Virus record (IMG/VR): IMGVR_UViG_3300030382_000387
Span: 919-25,433 of that record
DNA: 24,515 nt
Strand: one strand, 5' to 3'
Origin: a virus
The notes beneath the pieces were generated by a model, which saw nothing but the letters and a program-made list of their open reading frames with translations, ran no database searches and had not been told where the DNA came from. This document shows positions 14,898 to 22,815 of the stretch, piece after piece. Within the stretch, counting starts at the first letter, position 1, and each line of letters opens with the position of its first letter. The position numbers and the translations under genes are program-made.

Positions 14898-17387
14898 CTA
14901 AAATGGTATACCGTAATCATAAGGATTGCCGTAGTCTTCTCTTCCTATAGATGTTACTGCAGGTCCGGGTTGAAATGCATTTACAACTGCAGGTCCGGCA
15001 TTGGGATTGAATACACCGGGAACGGTTTGAGTTATAGGTACAGAATTTTGCATAGGAATTTGATTTTGTTGCCAGCCACCACCAAAGGTACTTCTGTATC
15101 CTGTATTTATATTTTGAACATTTGGTCCATAACCTGCTCCTGCTGCTTCCATTGGAGGAGCACTAAATCCACCTGTTCCTATTCCGGATGTAGCTGCAAG
15201 CCCACCTGATATGTCTACAGGTGCACCTAATGTTACTGTTGCAGGTACTGCACCAAAGTCTGGTTGAGCATATTGAGGAGTTGATTGACCATAGTTAGGT
15301 GTTCTCTGTACACCGTTTCCTCTTAAATCTCCTATCATTCTATCTTGAAATTCAGGTCTAACAGAAAGACCGGGTCTAGGAGATTGCATAGCATTAATCT
15401 GTTCTTGGGTTGCTGCCCTTTCTGCTGGTGTCTCTCCACCAAATTCTCCTCCTCCAAACTGACCAAATGATATGTCTCCTGTAAGTGCAGAAGGAGTCTG
15501 CACGCTTGCTCCATATTGTCCTTCAGCAAATATATTCTGTGGAGCATTATCGGGAGTAACAAATAAAGATGTAGGAGCAGGAGTTATTCCGGGCATCTGT
15601 ATCGGAGTACTTGCTCCATATCCTAATCCACCCTGAGTCAGATTTTCTCTACGTACTGGAAGAGGCATAGTAGGAGGAGCAACATTTGTAGGAGTAGGAG
15701 CAAATGGCTGTGCTACTCCTCCGGGTGCTATCTGACCCATACCTAATACATCTCCTACTGCAGCAGGTGCTGCACCGAATCCACCTTGAGTAGGAACCTG
15801 TCCGGGTGTAACTCCTCTACCTGTTATATATGGTTGTACAACTGATTCTGGAGGTGGTCCAAAGTGTGGTTGTACAACTGCTTCTGGAGGTGGTCCTGTG
15901 TATGGTCCTTTTACTAATTCTGGAATATTAAATTCTCCACCGCCTAATCCGGGCAACGGTGTTGTTGGTTGTGCTACTGCGGAAGGTGTGAAGCTAGGAA
16001 TAGCATCTCCACCTAATCCGGGTAACATCCCTGTATCTGGTGTAATTGATGGTGTACCGCCTCCGCCTCCAGCTTGTCCTATAGGAGATGGTCCTGCTAC
16101 AGGAGAAGGCATCCCTGTTGGTATTCCTTCTCCACCTAATCCCGGTAGTAAACCCGTATCAGGTGTAGGAGTAGTTGGAGTAACCGGTGGTGTAGGTGTT
16201 GTTGGTGCTTGAGTAGGTGTAGGTATTCCTGTAGGTATACCTTCTCCTCCAAGTCCGGGTAATAAAGATGTATCGTTAGTCTGTATTGCCCTAGTAATCT
16301 CTGGCTTCTGTTCCGGCTTTACTGTTTTATCTGTTGTTGTAGGAACATCTGCTGTAATAGCTGGTTTGTTTTCAACAGTAGGAGTTGCTGCATTTTCTAA
16401 AGTTACATTAGCAGCAGCCTTATCTGAAGCAGTTGCTTTATTTGTTTCAGCCTGTACAGACTTTGTGTCTGTATAAGGTGATATAGCTTTTTGTTCAGGT
16501 GGATTACCTAATCCATTTAAATCAAATCCGTTCATAGACATATGTAATAATAGGTTAGAAGGGTTGGTTGTAAGGTCAGGTTGGTCACGTTCCAGCTTTG
16601 CTATCTCTTCTTCTATAGCTGTATCCATCCATCCTCTCATACCTGCAGGAAGGTCTGAACCTCCGAGCATACCCTTTATCATCGCTACAACCTGCTCTCT
16701 TCCACCCTTTTCATTCAGATTCATGAGGTTGCCTTTTTCGTTTCCACTCATACCGGCAAGGAACTTTTTCCTCTGCTCGAACTGCTGTTCAGGAGTCATA
16801 TCGGCATATCCCTCTATAGCCTGAGAAACCATACCGCCTTTTCTAAGACCGCCCATTGCGTTCTGCCAGTCCTGACCGCCCCATGTAGTAGGTTGTGCTT
16901 CCATGAATCCACGGAAGGTATCCTCTCCCTGACCGGGCATGTCTCCAAAATACTGACCCAAACCAAATCTGGTCTGTAGTTCGGGTAATCTCTGTTGTGC
17001 AATCTGTCTGCCTGTAGAACCTAATGCTCTGACACCCGGTGCTGACTGCATCATATTATAAAAGTCAAATTGTCTCATTCCGGGAGTCTCGCTTCTTGCC
17101 CTAGCTATAGCTTCAGGACTCATGAACGACATCTGTGCAGGAGTAAAGTCTGTAGTCTGAAACTGGTTTTGAACTCCAGTCAGTCCCTGTGTACCTGCTA
17201 TATCACCACCTACTTCAGCCGGAATAGCACCAAATCCTCCTTGTCCTGCTACAGGAAGTGTTTCTCCTGTAAGGCTTACTTGGCTTTGGTCTAAAGTAAT
17301 ACCCATAGGAGTTGTTCCATCTGGACCATACAGCATACCTGTATTAGAATCCCACCATTGACCTGTGCTTGTTTTTTGTAAAGCCAT
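14898..17387 (-). CDS. 829-aa Pro/Gly/Thr-rich repeat protein of the virion interior
   Basis: The ATG at 17387 overlaps the TAA of the 477-aa gene (TAATG). The N-terminal ~280 residues look partly folded (TGQWWDSNTGMLYGPDG; helices with MTPEQQFEQRKKFLAG and GWMDTAIEEEIAKLERDQ). From ~300 on it is almost entirely disordered, rich in Pro, Gly, Thr, Gln and Ala. The repeat LLPGLGGEGIPTG occurs twice (about residues 372 and 410), followed by degenerate copies MLPGLGGDAIPS (~450) and PLPGLGGGEFNIPE (~480). Another unit, GGFGAxPAxVG, is at ~50 and ~540 with a variant FGAVPATV near 715. GPPPEAVVQP and GPPPESVVQP are adjacent. No transmembrane segment. I infer a flexible internal or ejected virion protein. 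Function unknown. Confidence 0.72.
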   Translation of the reverse strand: MALQKTSTGQWWDSNTGMLYGPDGTTPMGITLDQSQVSLTGETLPVAGQGGFGAIPAEVGGDIAGTQGLTGVQNQFQTTDFTPAQMSFMSPEAIARARSETPGMRQFDFYNMMQSAPGVRALGSTGRQIAQQRLPELQTRFGLGQYFGDMPGQGEDTFRGFMEAQPTTWGGQDWQNAMGGLRKGGMVSQAIEGYADMTPEQQFEQRKKFLAGMSGNEKGNLMNLNEKGGREQVVAMIKGMLGGSDLPAGMRGWMDTAIEEEIAKLERDQPDLTTNPSNLLLHMSMNGFDLNGLGNPPEQKAISPYTDTKSVQAETNKATASDKAAANVTLENAATPTVENKPAITADVPTTTDKTVKPEQKPEITRAIQTNDTSLLPGLGGEGIPTGIPTPTQAPTTPTPPVTPTTPTPDTGLLPGLGGEGIPTGMPSPVAGPSPIGQAGGGGGTPSITPDTGMLPGLGGDAIPSFTPSAVAQPTTPLPGLGGGEFNIPELVKGPYTGPPPEAVVQPHFGPPPESVVQPYITGRGVTPGQVPTQGGFGAAPAAVGDVLGMGQIAPGGVAQPFAPTPTNVAPPTMPLPVRRENLTQGGLGYGASTPIQMPGITPAPTSLFVTPDNAPQNIFAEGQYGASVQTPSALTGDISFGQFGGGEFGGETPAERAATQEQINAMQSPRPGLSVRPEFQDRMIGDLRGNGVQRTPNYGQSTPQYAQPDFGAVPATVTLGAPVDISGGLAATSGIGTGGFSAPPMEAAGAGYGPNVQNINTGYRSTFGGGWQQNQIPMQNSVPITQTVPGVFNPNAGPAVVNAFQPGPAVTSIGREDYGNPYDYGIPF

Positions 17388-18820
17388 TATATGCCTCCTG
17401 TAGGCTGTAAGTTAAATCCTTTTTGTCGGAGCCTTTGTTCTTCTGATTGTACAGCAGGGCTCTTGGGAGCACCATACCAATCAAACTTCCTGTCCTGCCA
17501 TTCATTGAATAGTTTTTTAGCAGTAATGGGTTGTAAGTCTGCACCTGCTACCATATCGTCACCTAGATTAACCATCATAAAATTACTTATATTTTTTCTA
17601 AGTACCTGTTCTCTTACCTGTCTATCTCTTGGGTCTGTCCACTTACTTCTTTCCTTAGATACAATCCATTCGGTTACATCTTCAGGTCTTGAGATAAGTG
17701 AAGTAGTAAGGTTTAATACATCGTTAAGTGGTTTTGAAGGGTCGTTCTTTGCCTCTTCTATAAGCGGTCCTAGTTCTTCTTTAGACATGGTCATAAGGTT
17801 TTGGAACTCCGGAGTAGACGTTACGTTCTGCATGGCTACCTGCCATTGCTGATTACTCCACGGTCTTACCTTTCCTTCTCCATAGTCTCCAACATAATCT
17901 ATATATGAGTTCTTATATCCACCAAGAGCTTTTTCAACGTCATACTGTCTACTCAATCTCTTTTCTGTCTTATTAAATATACCCTGTGCACTACTACCTA
18001 ATGCAGCGTACATAGGATTATTATCCCTAAAGTATTTCATCTGCATTTGCTTTCCTTCAGCAAAGTCATTTGTATCTTTTAAGAATGTAGGAGAAAGAGC
18101 TTCGGGAGTATATTGAGTCACGTTCTTTTCACCAAACAATTCCTTCGGGTCGTACCTACCACCTATGGCAGGAGTCTCTCCCAAACCTCTGGCAATAGCA
18201 GGTTTCTCAATAGCAGCCTGTTTAAGCCAAGCCTCTATCATTGCATTTATATCTTTTTCTATAACCTCATCTTTTCTTCCACCTTCAGATGCATAATAGT
18301 CACTAGCATAATCTCCACTTATAGCCTGTCTCATAAGCTGCTTTACCCTACCTTCTTTTTCATGAGGTGCTCTAGTGAGTAGGTTGATAGCATCATTAAA
18401 ATTCTCCTGAGGATATTTCTCTGCCTGTATATTTATAGGAAGAATCTTTTCTCCGAACATATTTCTGACATGGTTTCTTATTAGAACGTCATCCTCGCCT
18501 GTACCTACAGATGCGAACATAGCCCTTGCAAATCTTGCATGGTCTTCGTCACTTACCTTTCTTTTAGTAGGAACTCCAGCAATAGACTGTAGACCTATCT
18601 TCCATGCAGGAAGATTGACCAGTCTTTTATATTCATCGTATGTATCATCAAGAAAATCCTGATACTCTTTATCATTAACTGTTTCTTCACCTTGTCCTGC
18701 CTGCATCTGCAGACTGGCTATAAGAGCATCAAGCTGCCTTTTTATATCAGCAGTAGTCTCAGGCTTTTTCATAGCCTGTGGCGGTGGTATTGCCGGATAG
18801 AACTGTCCCATTCCTGACAT
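17387..18820 (-). CDS. 477-aa helical hypothetical protein next to portal
   Basis: The ATG at 18820 has GGAGG seven bases upstream, overlapping the end of the portal gene. The product is mostly alpha-helical and charged. The N-terminus, FYPAIPPPQAMKKPET, is proline-rich like the portal tail. Helices include DIKRQLDALIASLQMQ, DKEYQDFLDDTYDEYKRLV, DEDHARFARAMFASVG and DINAMIEAWLKQA. The centre has PMYAALGSSAQGIFNKTEKRL. No enzyme motif or membrane helix is visible. Given gene order portal, this gene, two further likely internal proteins, then the giant protein, an internal core or portal-associated role is likely. It has no recognised family and should be called hypothetical. Confidence 0.72.
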   Translation of the reverse strand: MSGMGQFYPAIPPPQAMKKPETTADIKRQLDALIASLQMQAGQGEETVNDKEYQDFLDDTYDEYKRLVNLPAWKIGLQSIAGVPTKRKVSDEDHARFARAMFASVGTGEDDVLIRNHVRNMFGEKILPINIQAEKYPQENFNDAINLLTRAPHEKEGRVKQLMRQAISGDYASDYYASEGGRKDEVIEKDINAMIEAWLKQAAIEKPAIARGLGETPAIGGRYDPKELFGEKNVTQYTPEALSPTFLKDTNDFAEGKQMQMKYFRDNNPMYAALGSSAQGIFNKTEKRLSRQYDVEKALGGYKNSYIDYVGDYGEGKVRPWSNQQWQVAMQNVTSTPEFQNLMTMSKEELGPLIEEAKNDPSKPLNDVLNLTTSLISRPEDVTEWIVSKERSKWTDPRDRQVREQVLRKNISNFMMVNLGDDMVAGADLQPITAKKLFNEWQDRKFDWYGAPKSPAVQSEEQRLRQKGFNLQPTGGI

Positions 18821-18821
18821 A

Positions 18822-20717
18822 TTATCCTCCCGGTCCTACTAGACCAAGCCGTGCCATACGTTCTTCTTCAGACATAGCACCCGGTCTTGGAGTACCCGGA
18901 GGAACCATCGGTCCCATAGGTGGAGTAGGCATAGGTGGTGGAACACCCATAGCTGCATTAGGCATTACCTCTGGTGGTAATCCCGGTCCACCCTGCGGAG
19001 CCATCATCATCTCCGGTGGTGGTCCCGGAGGCATACCTTCCGGAGGCATACCCGGAGGTCCCATAGGTGGTCCCTGTGGTTGTGGTGGAGGTTGCGGTTG
19101 CATCATCTGCTGCATCTGTTGCTGCTGTTGTTGCATCTGCATTTGTTTATCATTGACTATCTTCATGAGTTCACCGAAATAGAATCTGGCAAGGTCAGGT
19201 CTTCCCCGTTCTTCCAGACTCTTGAGTATAGTCCATAGCTGTGCTTCGGGCAGAGCCCTTTCGGCAGACTGTTCTCTTAACATATCTTCTATCTGGTCTG
19301 TATCCTGCATACCGAGTATCATATCTCTTATAAAGATATCAGGTAATAACGGTGTCTCGCCTTCTCTGGCTATCTGAGCCTGACTGAATCTAGACATATC
19401 GTCCTGCGGTAATTGTGATACTATCTTAACTTCAGGTTCACCACCTTTCTTGACTATCTCAGGAGTAATCTCTGCTGAGAAATACATTCTTTCTCTATCC
19501 TGCCCACTTACCTCTACTGCTTCAAAGCTACCTGAAGCGTATTGATGTGAAAGCATATGGAATATACTTCTATATGCTCTTTCCATAGACTGTATTCTAG
19601 GATGTATCACAGATTCAACACCCTGTTTGAGTGTATTGATAGCATATCCTGATAGCTGAAAGTCTACCTGTCCGTATACAGAGTAGGGTAGAGAGCCTCT
19701 TTGAATCTCTCCACTAACCATACTCATGAACGCTCCGGATTCTTTTGCCATATCCATCATACCGAGAGGTTCTACATCTTCTCCCTGAGCGAGTGCTATC
19801 TCTGTTCCTTCCTTGTATGGGTCTTCTTCAAGGGTCTTTGTACCGTCCCTTGATTTGACTTTAAGTCCCTGCTTTCTACTTCTGGCTGTAAGTTCCAGCA
19901 TGGTAGAGAGCATGAAGTTACTGTCTTCATAATTACTTCTATTTGCTTTAAATATACTTTCGCCAACGTCTGCTATAGACTCTGAGCCTATGACATCTGA
20001 CTGTATGAGTGGAGTAGAACCTACCATACCTATGAATACAGGTACTCCGTCATGACCATGCTTGGTTCTTTTCTTTAGAATCTTGTCATCCATGACCACG
20101 TAGTTATCTTCTCTGTCATAGAAGTCATATACATCTACACCTGAATCTATTCCCTGTACGGTGGTATCTATCTTGATACCGTACTGTTCTTTTATCTCTT
20201 TAGAAGTCTTTTTAATCTTATAACATGCCCATGTCAGACCTGATGAGGACTCTCCCCAATATGTATTAATAGGGTCCCAAGGTGTTATATCTATTGTTGT
20301 CTTTTCTTCCTTGTCTTTAACAAGTAATACTCTACCTGCATACCATCCACGCAGTACTATGTACCATGCTAACTGGTCACGTATCCTAGGAACCATCCTC
20401 ATACATAGAGTATCGTCTGCGGCTCTTAAAGCTCCTATAAGGAACCTTTCTTTATCATTATTTATCTGTCTCTGCTCACGTTCATTACCGTTTGCAGGGA
20501 TTCTTACTATTAGTTCTGAGCTTGTCAAAAAACTTATTATCTTATCTGCAAATACCTGTGGTTCATTACTGGTGTAGGACTGATATCCGTCACCTGCATC
20601 ATAGGGCTCAAGCCTATAGAGCCTATGGTCATCATCCATCCTGTCCCTCATAGGGTAGGTTGCATCGTGGTGGTCATCTACCATGTTTATTATTTCATTT
20701 GGTTTTCTTTTAGCCAT
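18822..20717 (-). CDS. Portal protein
   Basis: I choose the ATG at 20717 (631 aa), which overlaps the terL TAA (TAATG). A GTG nine bases upstream would add three residues. The first ~500 residues show portal features: a helical N-terminus with HHDATYPMRDRMDDDHRLYRLEPYD, a core with FADKIISFLTSSELIVRIP and WYIVLRGWYAGRVLLVKD, the strand-rich ITPWDPINTYWGESSSG, and a long stem helix around VESVIHPRIQSMERAYRSI. The last ~115 residues are unusual: a Gln/Met run (QMQMQQQQQQMQQMM), then Pro/Gly/Met low-complexity sequence with collagen-like GPPMGPPG units. The protein forms the DNA entry ring at one capsid vertex and docks the terminase. Identification rests on fold pattern plus position directly after terL. 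Confidence 0.93.
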   Translation of the reverse strand: MAKRKPNEIINMVDDHHDATYPMRDRMDDDHRLYRLEPYDAGDGYQSYTSNEPQVFADKIISFLTSSELIVRIPANGNEREQRQINNDKERFLIGALRAADDTLCMRMVPRIRDQLAWYIVLRGWYAGRVLLVKDKEEKTTIDITPWDPINTYWGESSSGLTWACYKIKKTSKEIKEQYGIKIDTTVQGIDSGVDVYDFYDREDNYVVMDDKILKKRTKHGHDGVPVFIGMVGSTPLIQSDVIGSESIADVGESIFKANRSNYEDSNFMLSTMLELTARSRKQGLKVKSRDGTKTLEEDPYKEGTEIALAQGEDVEPLGMMDMAKESGAFMSMVSGEIQRGSLPYSVYGQVDFQLSGYAINTLKQGVESVIHPRIQSMERAYRSIFHMLSHQYASGSFEAVEVSGQDRERMYFSAEITPEIVKKGGEPEVKIVSQLPQDDMSRFSQAQIAREGETPLLPDIFIRDMILGMQDTDQIEDMLREQSAERALPEAQLWTILKSLEERGRPDLARFYFGELMKIVNDKQMQMQQQQQQMQQMMQPQPPPQPQGPPMGPPGMPPEGMPPGPPPEMMMAPQGGPGLPPEVMPNAAMGVPPPMPTPPMGPMVPPGTPRPGAMSEEERMARLGLVGPGG

Positions 20718-22063
20718 TACTTCCACCTTTTGACTTTGATTCTGTCCCTGCCCTCAATATAACCGTAGCCATATCTTTCGACAAGTCCATAAACCAAGGC
20801 TTTTATACCGTGATTGTTCTTATCTTCCGGGGTTTCCCCCACAATATTGCCTTCTCTGTCTGTCTTCCATCTGTAAGTTCTAGTCTGTCCATCGAATGGT
20901 GACGGAGCTGCACCGAATTCACTTAAAAGTCCCAGACATCTGTTACTTACCAGCATATTCGGCTGTCTTGACAGAGGGTCTGGCTTTAAAAACGATTTTA
21001 AACGCTCGGTTCCGTCATTTATTTTAACTTTTTCTGAAGAAAGGTACAATCCTGTTTCCTTCATCCATATCTCTGCAGGTGCAGCCATAGCCTGATGCTG
21101 ATAACCAGCAACGTCTATGACTCCTTCGGTGACATCCTTCCACCACGGGCGGGATTTACATATATCTATCATCTCTTCTGTTATAAGCCCACGTTCATAG
21201 ACCTCATCTACTACCAGTACCTTGTCATCTACTATCTGTATGACTTCTATGGCATAGGCTCCGGCATAACCGGGGTCCATCCATATCTGTACAGGTATAT
21301 CTTCTGTATATTCTATATCTGCAACGTGCATATCAGGTCTAAACTCAGGGAACACTAGTCCTTTAGGCGGTGAAGGTATGCCTTCTATCCTTTCCATAAA
21401 GAAACTATCAGATGCTTCTCTTTCTAGTTTTAATATCTCCGGGTCTTCTCTACCACCGGGGTATAAGTGTTCGTTAGTATAGCTTGGAAGTGAGAAACTC
21501 TGCTCTTGGTCTGACGGTACAGACCATGCGGTGTGCATTTGGGGATACCACCCCAGACTGCCCTCGAAAGTTCCTGCTAAAAACAGCCATCCACGTTTGG
21601 GAGCGACCCTACCACGCAGTCTAAAGAAAGTTTCGAGGTCTAACTGACTCGCCTCGCACCCGATAATACCGTTCGGGGCACGCATAGCCAGAGTTCTGGG
21701 GTCTTTAGCTGATTTAGTCTCTATCCTAGTACCGTCTGCGAGTACAATCTTGCCGGGGTCTACCCTTTTAGATGTCTCTTTAAGTACTCCAAGCTTGGCA
21801 AAGTCATCTACTAGGTATTCAAACTCTGCCCGTGTGCGTTCATAGTCTGCGGCAACAAGCCAGTAGAGTCCGGATTCTTCTGTCTCAACAAATCTGGACA
21901 GTAAGTACTTAGATGCAATCATGGACTTACCTGCCTGTTCTCCACCTGCAACAAGTATAAATCTTTTTTTAGATTCAAGTATGGGTTTCTGAGCCTCAGT
22001 AGGCTCAAACCCAACCACCTTGTACATATATTCAGCTACGTTAGTCGCTGTTTGGGTTGCCAT
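20717..22063 (-). CDS. terL: Terminase large subunit (packaging ATPase and nuclease)
   Basis: The 448-aa protein starts at an ATG inside the end of terS (23-base overlap). ATPase domain: Walker A G-G-E-Q-A-G-K-S at 40-47 (Lys46), a strand GLYWLVAADYERTR (65-78), a Walker B-like strand N-G-I-I-G-C-E-A-S (131-139, catalytic Glu137, but with Cys instead of the usual Asp before it), and coupling motif L-A-G-T-F-E (162-167). The RNase H-like nuclease domain has Asp263 in WMDPGYAG and Asp317 in GVIDVAGYQ. The third site, around DKNNHGIKALVYG (414-426), lacks the usual H-D pair, so its acidic residue is uncertain (Asp414 or a nearby residue). It cuts concatemeric DNA and pumps it into the procapsid through the portal. 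Length is compact. Confidence 0.95.
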   Translation of the reverse strand: MATQTATNVAEYMYKVVGFEPTEAQKPILESKKRFILVAGGEQAGKSMIASKYLLSRFVETEESGLYWLVAADYERTRAEFEYLVDDFAKLGVLKETSKRVDPGKIVLADGTRIETKSAKDPRTLAMRAPNGIIGCEASQLDLETFFRLRGRVAPKRGWLFLAGTFEGSLGWYPQMHTAWSVPSDQEQSFSLPSYTNEHLYPGGREDPEILKLEREASDSFFMERIEGIPSPPKGLVFPEFRPDMHVADIEYTEDIPVQIWMDPGYAGAYAIEVIQIVDDKVLVVDEVYERGLITEEMIDICKSRPWWKDVTEGVIDVAGYQHQAMAAPAEIWMKETGLYLSSEKVKINDGTERLKSFLKPDPLSRQPNMLVSNRCLGLLSEFGAAPSPFDGQTRTYRWKTDREGNIVGETPEDKNNHGIKALVYGLVERYGYGYIEGRDRIKVKRWK

Positions 22064-22547
22064 TCTTCAGACTCCCGAATTTTTCAGCTAGAGCCTTTTT
22101 TTCTTCTTCATACTTTAATACAGACTGCTGTGCCATATTGAGTTTCTTCTCTGGTTTCTTATCTGTAACCACGGTAGCCCTAGCCATCTTTCTAAATTCT
22201 GACAATACATCCCGTGCTTCTGCTGAAGTATCGGATATACCCTTGTATTTCTCAGGGGCATTACCGTTAAGAAGGAAAATAAGTAGGGTAGGGTTAGCTT
22301 TATAGTCTCTATTGTCTGCCATTTCTTTGACAAGACCATAGGCTATGTTCTCAAGTTCTTCTACAAATCCCTGTCTTGCCTGTTCAAATCTTTCTGAAAA
22401 CTCAGGGTGAGTTTTAAACCAAGTATGTACAGTACGACGGTTTACTCCTATAGCTTCCGCTGCAGATTTGATAGTCCCTGCAGTAGGATATACCTTTAAA
22501 AAAGCATCCTGCCGTTCTTCTACACTTATTACACTCTTGTTAGACAT
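22041..22547 (-). CDS. terS: Terminase small subunit
   Basis: The 168-aa protein starts at an ATG with GGGGAAG upstream. Residues 24-45 (GTIKSAAEAIGVNRRTVHTWF) form a helix-turn-helix of the type found in phage terminase small subunits, with KTHPEFSERFEQARQGFVEELENIAYG (45-72) as the following oligomerisation helices. The C-terminus is Lys/Glu-rich (EKKLNMAQQSVLKYEEEKKALAEKFG) and likely helical. It recognises the packaging site on phage DNA and loads the large subunit, whose gene begins inside its last 23 bases. It is the first gene of the leftward operon. A transcription-factor role alone is possible from sequence but the terL context makes terS much more likely. Confidence 0.88.
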   Translation of the reverse strand: MSNKSVISVEERQDAFLKVYPTAGTIKSAAEAIGVNRRTVHTWFKTHPEFSERFEQARQGFVEELENIAYGLVKEMADNRDYKANPTLLIFLLNGNAPEKYKGISDTSAEARDVLSEFRKMARATVVTDKKPEKKLNMAQQSVLKYEEEKKALAEKFGSLKNGNPNSD

Positions 22548-22566
22548 AGCTTCCCCATAGTTATGA

Positions 22567-22595
22567 ATAATAACCTAGACATTAACATCTTGCAA
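22567..22595 (-). promoter_or_regulatory. Candidate sigma70 promoter for terS operon
   Basis: On the minus strand TTGCAA (22595-22590), 17 bases, then TATTAT (22572-22567) would start RNA near 22560, about 13 bases before the terS ATG. The -35 matches consensus at four of six positions and the -10 at five. The short predicted leader is like that of the scaffold promoter. A second possible start lies farther upstream near 22685. Confidence 0.4.
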
Positions 22596-22610
22596 CTATA
22601 AACTCAAACT

Positions 22611-22685
22611 GCCGGGGGTTCCCTTAGGCTGGATTCTCCTCCTTCGTGTTTAGTTACACAGAGCCAGCTCCTTCATTCCCCCGGC
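22611..22685 (-). promoter_or_regulatory. Structured element closed by GCCGGGGG/CCCCCGGC
   Basis: An 8-bp perfect GC stem (22611-22618 with 22678-22685) encloses 59 bases that can form further pairs: GCUGG/CCAGC (minus sense) and a GUGU(AACUAA)ACAC hairpin. On the minus strand a weak -10-like GATTAT at 22697-22692 would start transcription right at the 5' arm, so it could be a leader RNA of the terS operon. The loop contains strong purine-rich AAGGAGGAG. It might also be a protein site or small RNA. Not a tRNA. Confidence 0.4.
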
Positions 22686-22687
22686 TA

Positions 22688-22696
22688 TGGTATAAT
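22688..22696 (+). promoter_or_regulatory. Extended -10 promoter for rightward operon
   Basis: TGGTATAAT is a perfect TATAAT with the TGn extension. At 17-base spacing the -35 position (22668-22673, CTCCTT) does not match consensus, so this would be an extended -10 promoter or depend on an activator. Transcription would start near 22703, at the 5' edge of the structured leader. Confidence 0.6.
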
Positions 22697-22703
22697 CTTT
22701 TCA

Positions 22704-22801
22704 ACCGGGGAGCTAAACAAAGTGAGCAGTACAGGTTTTGCTCCATTCCTTGCTCACTCTCCCTTAGTTTTACAATATATAAAACGCCAACACTCCCCGG
22801 T
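22704..22801 (+). promoter_or_regulatory. Structured 5' leader RNA (three-way junction)
   Basis: A 9-bp stem ACCGGGGAG/CTCCCCGGT (22704-22712 with 22793-22801) closes a 98-base unit. Inside are CTAA/TTAG (22713-22716 with 22764-22767) stacked below AGTGAGCA/TGCTCACT (22721-22728 with 22751-22758), and GTTTTA/TAAAAC (22767-22772 with 22780-22785). A second TGCTC at 22738-22742 can compete for GAGCA, so two hairpins are mutually exclusive. It begins at the predicted RNA start and ends just before AAGGGA and the ATG at 22816. The form suggests a riboswitch-like or protein-bound leader. It matches no class I know. Confidence 0.5.
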
Positions 22802-22815
22802 CAAAAGGGAATAAT

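Noticed and set aside
22611-22685. tRNA gene
   Set aside because: Length fits but there is no T-arm GGTTCGA-type sequence, no normal D-arm and no 7-5-5-5 stem pattern; the outer stem is eight pairs.
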